A DNA stretch of 32,979 nt, taken from contig JBHGWS010000036.1 in assembly GCA_041936745.1 (NCBI GenBank), positions 1 through 32,979 on the forward strand, in the 5' to 3' direction. Positions 29,339 through 32,979 of the stretch are shown one piece after another. The stretch is from Darwinibacter acetoxidans_A. GTDB taxonomy: Bacteria; Bacillota; Limnochordia; Darwinibacteriales; Darwinibacteriaceae. The position numbers and the translations under genes were made by a program. Below the pieces are notes generated by a model. The model saw only the letters and a program-made list of their open reading frames with translations, had not been told where the DNA came from and searched no databases. Position 1 is the first letter of the stretch. Each line of letters begins with the position of its first letter.

Positions 29339-30340
29339 TCAAATTCGCCCCTGCTCTTTCAGCCAAGCCACCGTATCCCTCAGCGTTTCTTGGAAAGAAC
29401 GCGTTTTATAACCAAGCTCCGCTTTAGCCTTAGCATTGCTGAAGTTAGCATTGCTGGCTAAGGTATAGAGAGAATAAGAGGTGAATAAAGGAGTTTGGCG
29501 CCTCAGCTTGTAATAAAGTTCGCTTAAAGGCGCTGTTAATTTAGCAAACCACAGGGGCAGGTATGTATTAATTTTCTTAAAACCCGTGATCTCGTATAAC
29601 TGCCCAAACATGTCGGCAACGGAGTACCACTTGTTGGACAACAGATAGCATTCACCGGCGGCTCCCCGCTCGCAGGCGGCGATTACACCCCAAGCTACAT
29701 CCCGCACATCCACAAAGTCATAACCGCCGTCTACCCCGGCAAATAAGCGGCCTTTGCAGTAATCTAAGACCATCTGCGTTAAATGGCCCCGGCCGTAATC
29801 AAAAGGCCCCACAATTCCCGAAGGATGCACTACTGAGACATTTAACCCTTCCGCCGCCGCCTTCAGCGCCAAAGCCGTGGCCGCAGCCTTCGTCTTGGCA
29901 TAAGGCCCCACAACTAAAGCGGGATCAAAGTGTTTTATCTCAGAGATTACCTGCCCGTGGGGCAGTTCGGGCAGGGCATGCACGGAACTGACGTAAACTA
30001 ACTTTGCCGCTCCGTATTCGCGGCAGAGGGAGATTATGTTTTCGGTGCCGCCAACATTGGTCTCCTGCATTTTCCGCTCTGCCCGTGAAGCGATCGAGAC
30101 AATGCCCGCGGCGTGAATTACTTTAAAAGATTTTCCCTTCAGCCCGGCAAAAAAAGGCCGCAGTGATTCTTTCTTGGTAACATCTCCTCGGTAAAATTCA
30201 ATTCCCGGCGGGAATTTCCCTTCTATATCATCAGTGGGTAAAACCAAACCGCGGACTTTTTTACCCCGCGCCGCCAACTCGCGGGCCACGGCGTTGCCTA
30301 AATGCCCTGTAATACCGGTCAGTAGATAGACACTGTCCAT
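29339..30340 (-). CDS. NAD-dependent epimerase/reductase, extended SDR family
   Basis: This is a Rossmann-fold enzyme with GITGHLGNAVA (about 8-18; GxxGxxG) at the N-terminus, GDVT (53-56) for the adenine, HAAG (76-79), catalytic Ser in YVSSVHA and the active-site pair in YAKTKAA (Tyr-xxx-Lys). HPSGIVGPFDYG follows the active site, as in dihydroflavonol reductase-like and 3-beta-HSD-like SDRs. The substrate is unknown. AAGGGGTGG precedes the ATG. It is first in a two-gene operon with the Ldh2-family dehydrogenase, behind an extended -10 promoter. Confidence 0.9.
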   Translation of the reverse strand: MDSVYLLTGITGHLGNAVARELAARGKKVRGLVLPTDDIEGKFPPGIEFYRGDVTKKESLRPFFAGLKGKSFKVIHAAGIVSIASRAERKMQETNVGGTENIISLCREYGAAKLVYVSSVHALPELPHGQVISEIKHFDPALVVGPYAKTKAAATALALKAAAEGLNVSVVHPSGIVGPFDYGRGHLTQMVLDYCKGRLFAGVDGGYDFVDVRDVAWGVIAACERGAAGECYLLSNKWYSVADMFGQLYEITGFKKINTYLPLWFAKLTAPLSELYYKLRRQTPLFTSYSLYTLASNANFSNAKAKAELGYKTRSFQETLRDTVAWLKEQGRI

Positions 30341-30370
30341 TGAACCACCCCTTTTTTACCATCTTTGTTT

Positions 30371-30379
30371 ATTATAACA
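30371..30379 (-). promoter_or_regulatory. Extended -10 promoter of the SDR gene
   Basis: TGTTATAAT (30379-30371 on the minus strand) is a perfect -10 with the extended TGn element. No good -35 is found at the right spacing, which fits an extended -10 promoter. Confidence 0.65.
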
Positions 30380-30409
30380 TAAGGGGGGCTTCTTTTTGAA
30401 AGATCTAGA

Positions 30410-30440
30410 AAGGCTGCCCGGGAATTTCCCGAACAGCCTT
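30410..30440 (-). terminator. Probable terminator of the permease/ggt operon
   Basis: AAGGCTG and CAGCCTT (30440-30434 and 30416-30410 on the minus strand) pair, with a further CGGGAA/TTCCCG inner stem, then TTTCTAG. The T tail is modest. Two more inverted repeats lie between here and the ggt stop, at 30477-30516 and 30532-30555. Confidence 0.5.
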
Positions 30441-30555
30441 ACTTTCAAATCCGCGGCTGAGCTCGCCTGGGCCGAATGCCCTAATTGTAATCTCTGCCTT
30501 ATTTCCTTTTAGGGCACAGTCCCCGGCACCGGCCGCTAAAGATTGGGACAGCGGC

Positions 30556-32199
30556 TTAAACGATTTCCAAACCGCCGCCACCGCGCGGATCAGAACCGCC
30601 GGAAAGTTTTAATTCGGCACCGTGTTCCAGGCAGACTGCCATGACCCTGGACATATAGGTGCTGCGCTCAACTTTGTTTTCTCTCTTGGCCAGTCCCGCC
30701 TCCACCTCCGGGGCAAACGCAGGCTCAATGAAGATTAAGTTGTCTTCTTCGGAGTGGAACCGGGGCACGCTGACCGCTTCTTTGGCCGGCAGGCCGTGTT
30801 CTAAAATATTTAAAGCAACCTGGAAGACAGAACTCATGATCCTGCTGCCGCCCGGGGCACCTAAAGCTAAAACAGGTTTGCCGTCCTTGAGGATCATAAC
30901 CGGTGCACCGCCCCCGCCCCGCTTGCCGGGCACTATGGAATCCCAGCATTGGCTTAAGGGGTTGAAGTGGCCTAAGAAGTTATTGTGGAGAAAGCCTAAG
31001 CCCGGCGTAATGGCTCCGGAGCCTGCAATTGAGCCTGTGGTGTGCGTCCAGCTGACAACGTTGCCGTCGTAATCGGCAATTGTAAGATGTGTTGTGCCGC
31101 CCCCAAGGCCTGAGGCGCTCCCGCCCCTTAATTCTTTGCCCTGCCTGATCAGCTCGGCACAGTGCTCGGCGTATTCACGAGAGCTGAATCTTTCCACTAA
31201 CTCTTCGCCGATGGAATAAGGAGGATCGTTTTTCAAAAGTACGTTATCCATAAAACCAATCCGCATAATTTTACTGAGCAGATCAATGTACTCATCGCTG
31301 TTTGGATCCATGGCCGCCAGATCGAAGTGTTCCGCAATCTGCAGCATCTGGACCATTTGAGGCCCGCTGCCCGGCGGTAAAACAGAGACTACCTCATAAT
31401 CGCGGTAAGTGCCTCTTGTGGGAGTTGACTCCCAAACGCTATAATCCCTTAGATCTTCGTAGGTGATAAAGGCGCCGTTTTTCTCGAAATCAGCGGCCAT
31501 CTGTTTGGCCAGATCGCCTTTGTAAAATACATCGGGGCCTTCATCGGCGACCCGCTGTAAGGTTTGGCCCATTTCTTTTTGGACCAGGATCTCCCCTACG
31601 TCATACGCTTCGTAGCCGTTTTTACCATAAATCCGCCGCGCATCTGCGGAGATTGCCAACTTGGCTTTTAAGCCGGGATAGCCGGGGCGGTCTTCCGCAC
31701 CGTCAACGTTGCGCCAGAAGTTTGCGATATAAGGGTAGACGGCAAAGCCTTCACTGGCGTATTCAATGGCGGGGGCCAAAACTTCCGCCCAGGAAACCTT
31801 ACCGCTGCCGTAACGCTCAAACATGTGGAAGGCACCTTTAATAAAGCCGGGCAGCATGATGGATTGATAGCCCACTTGGTTGGCTTCCCCGGCCAGGATG
31901 AAGCGGCCTACCGTTTCGCTGCGGCCTCTGTACAGATCATCCCAGTTTTTTGGGATCCGCTTGGAACCGACAGTGGCTGAGGCATCGATAACCGCCACTT
32001 CTTTCGTTGCGGCCTCACTCACCAAAGCCAAACTGGAGCCGCCAATACCGCAGAGCAGCGGGTTGACCACACCTTGGGCAAAAGCTGTGGCAACTGCCGC
32101 ATCAAATGCGTTGCCGCCCTTTTCTAAAATACGCTTACCGGCTTTCGCTGCCAGCGGTTCCGGAGCAACGACTATACCGCCCTTCACTTTGTTTTTCAT
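30556..32199 (-). CDS. ggt: Gamma-glutamyltransferase family protein (Ntn-hydrolase)
   Basis: The protein is made as a precursor that cuts itself before a threonine, which then serves as nucleophile for gamma-glutamyl hydrolysis or transfer. That site is GLGGGTTHLTIADYDGN, with the nucleophile at about Thr369. Downstream come LHNNFLGHF, the substrate-binding RGGGGAPVMIL and LGAPGGSRI (oxyanion Gly-Gly). The N-terminal half has GGNAFDAAVATAFAQGVV and GIGGSSLA. No signal peptide is present, so the enzyme is probably cytoplasmic, and oxamate amidohydrolase-like members of the family are an alternative. The ATG at 32199 is preferred (GGAGG 10 bases upstream) to a TTG one codon earlier. It follows the DppC-like permease gene by 46 bases. 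Confidence 0.9.
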   Translation of the reverse strand: MKNKVKGGIVVAPEPLAAKAGKRILEKGGNAFDAAVATAFAQGVVNPLLCGIGGSSLALVSEAATKEVAVIDASATVGSKRIPKNWDDLYRGRSETVGRFILAGEANQVGYQSIMLPGFIKGAFHMFERYGSGKVSWAEVLAPAIEYASEGFAVYPYIANFWRNVDGAEDRPGYPGLKAKLAISADARRIYGKNGYEAYDVGEILVQKEMGQTLQRVADEGPDVFYKGDLAKQMAADFEKNGAFITYEDLRDYSVWESTPTRGTYRDYEVVSVLPPGSGPQMVQMLQIAEHFDLAAMDPNSDEYIDLLSKIMRIGFMDNVLLKNDPPYSIGEELVERFSSREYAEHCAELIRQGKELRGGSASGLGGGTTHLTIADYDGNVVSWTHTTGSIAGSGAITPGLGFLHNNFLGHFNPLSQCWDSIVPGKRGGGGAPVMILKDGKPVLALGAPGGSRIMSSVFQVALNILEHGLPAKEAVSVPRFHSEEDNLIFIEPAFAPEVEAGLAKRENKVERSTYMSRVMAVCLEHGAELKLSGGSDPRGGGGLEIV

Positions 32200-32245
32200 C
32201 AATGAACAGCCTCCTTAATGTATCTTTTGAATTTCTGCAAAAATG

Positions 32246-32979
32246 CTAATCTCTCGGATCTATTAAATCCCTCAGCCCATCGCCTAAAAGATTAAAGCCC
32301 ATCACCGTCAACACAATGGCGATCCCCGGTATAATAGCCATCCAAGGGGCCAACAGCATATATTCCTTGCCCCTGGAGAGCATTACACCCCAATCAGCTG
32401 TAGGCGGCTGTACGCCAAGGCCCAGAAAACTTAGGCCCGCAACCGTTAGAATGCTGTCGCCCAAGGTTAAAGATGCATAGACCATAACCGGCCCAATACA
32501 GTTGGGCAAAATGTGTTTAAATAAAATTCGGGGTGTAGAGGCACCAACGGCATCCGTTGCCTCCACGTATTCTTTTGCCTTAACGCTTAAAACTGAGCCC
32601 CGCACCAGCCTGGCATACCTGGGCGTCCGGGTCACGGCAATGATAATGATAATGTTAAAAGTGTTGGCCCCAAAGACCGCCACTAAAGCAATAGCCAGTA
32701 AAAATGCGGGAAACGCCAGCATAATATCTGCTGCGCGGGAAATTACCGCATCCAAAACCCCGCCGAAATAACCGGCCAACAGACCTAAAGTAATGCCAAA
32801 TATGGCTGCAAGCATGGTAGCGCTGAAGGAAACACCCACCACTATCCTTGAACCGTAAATAATTCTGCTTAAAACATCCCTGCCGAACTCGTCGGTACCT
32901 AAAAGATTTGTCCGGTTCGGGCTGTTGTAGCGGTTAGTTAAATCCAGGTCCGTGGGATCGAAGGGTGCCAATAAGGGGG
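32246..32979 (-). CDS. DppC/OppC-like ABC transporter permease (N-terminus cut by the window edge)
   Basis: This is a membrane permease of a peptide (Dpp/Opp/nickel) ABC importer. The frame is open to the right edge; the visible part reads PLLAPFDPTD at its start, the conserved segment after the first helix of DppC, so perhaps 40-60 residues are missing. NLLGTDEFGRDVLSRIIYG is the DppC hallmark. The EAA loop that contacts the ATPase is EYVEATDAVGAST-PRILFKHILPN. AGLSFLGLGVQPPTADWG and a C-terminal NLLGDGLRDLIDPR complete it. It lies upstream of ggt on the same strand, suggesting import of peptides or gamma-glutamyl compounds followed by cleavage; the substrate is not certain. Confidence 0.93.
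   Translation of the reverse strand, partial: PLLAPFDPTDLDLTNRYNSPNRTNLLGTDEFGRDVLSRIIYGSRIVVGVSFSATMLAAIFGITLGLLAGYFGGVLDAVISRAADIMLAFPAFLLAIALVAVFGANTFNIIIIIAVTRTPRYARLVRGSVLSVKAKEYVEATDAVGASTPRILFKHILPNCIGPVMVYASLTLGDSILTVAGLSFLGLGVQPPTADWGVMLSRGKEYMLLAPWMAIIPGIAIVLTVMGFNLLGDGLRDLIDPRD

Overview
The window reads as chromosomal DNA of a low-to-mid GC, Gram-positive-type anaerobe, most likely a Clostridia-like Firmicute. The evidence is strong G-rich Shine-Dalgarno sites before nearly every gene, sigma-A type promoters, a PyrR-type pyr attenuator, class 1B dihydroorotate dehydrogenase with its PyrK partner, a ydaO-type c-di-AMP riboswitch, lipoprotein and peptidoglycan genes, and an OmpR-type two-component system. 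The species cannot be named from the sequence. No IS element, phage gene, CRISPR array, tRNA or rRNA was seen.

Layout. 1-2828 (minus): a secreted protein of unknown function, a PfkB-family sugar kinase and tryptophan synthase beta (cut by the left edge). 2945-4473 (plus): an M23 peptidase lipoprotein and MurB. 4448-8644: a metal and small-solute transport neighbourhood with a UPF0016/GDT1 exporter (minus), a 70-residue unknown, CutC, a 10-TM ArsP_2-type putative metal exporter and a LysE-family exporter. 8780-10183 (minus): a divergent ROK-family sugar kinase-like protein.

10493-16802 (minus): a pyrimidine operon, pyrB-C-K-D-F-E, followed by an OYE-type flavin oxidoreductase. Its leader shows a complete PyrR attenuator: promoter, PyrR-binding loop, antiterminator pairing and terminator. 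carAB and pyrR are not here. 16803-17389 has no convincing gene but contains inverted repeats that could form a three-stem RNA.

17423-25209 (plus): promoter, c-di-AMP riboswitch, terminator, extra leader hairpins, then ten tightly packed membrane genes in the order MrpE-F-G, MbhD-like, MbhE-like, MrpB-C-D, then two more NuoL/M/N-type subunits. The first eight follow the order of the ion-translocating half of archaeal membrane-bound hydrogenase (MbhA-H), but no hydrogenase or other redox gene follows. The simplest reading is a stand-alone cation/proton antiporter under c-di-AMP (potassium/osmotic) control. This is the most interesting system in the window.

25321-28187: a 76-residue unknown (plus) and, on the minus strand, a DUF4342 protein, response regulator and histidine kinase. 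An 11-bp-period direct repeat lies just upstream of the operon's -35 box, suggesting autoregulation. 28195-30340 (minus): an SDR epimerase/reductase and an Ldh2-family dehydrogenase. 30556-32979 (minus): a DppC-like ABC permease (cut by the right edge) and a gamma-glutamyltransferase, which look like a peptide uptake and breakdown pair.
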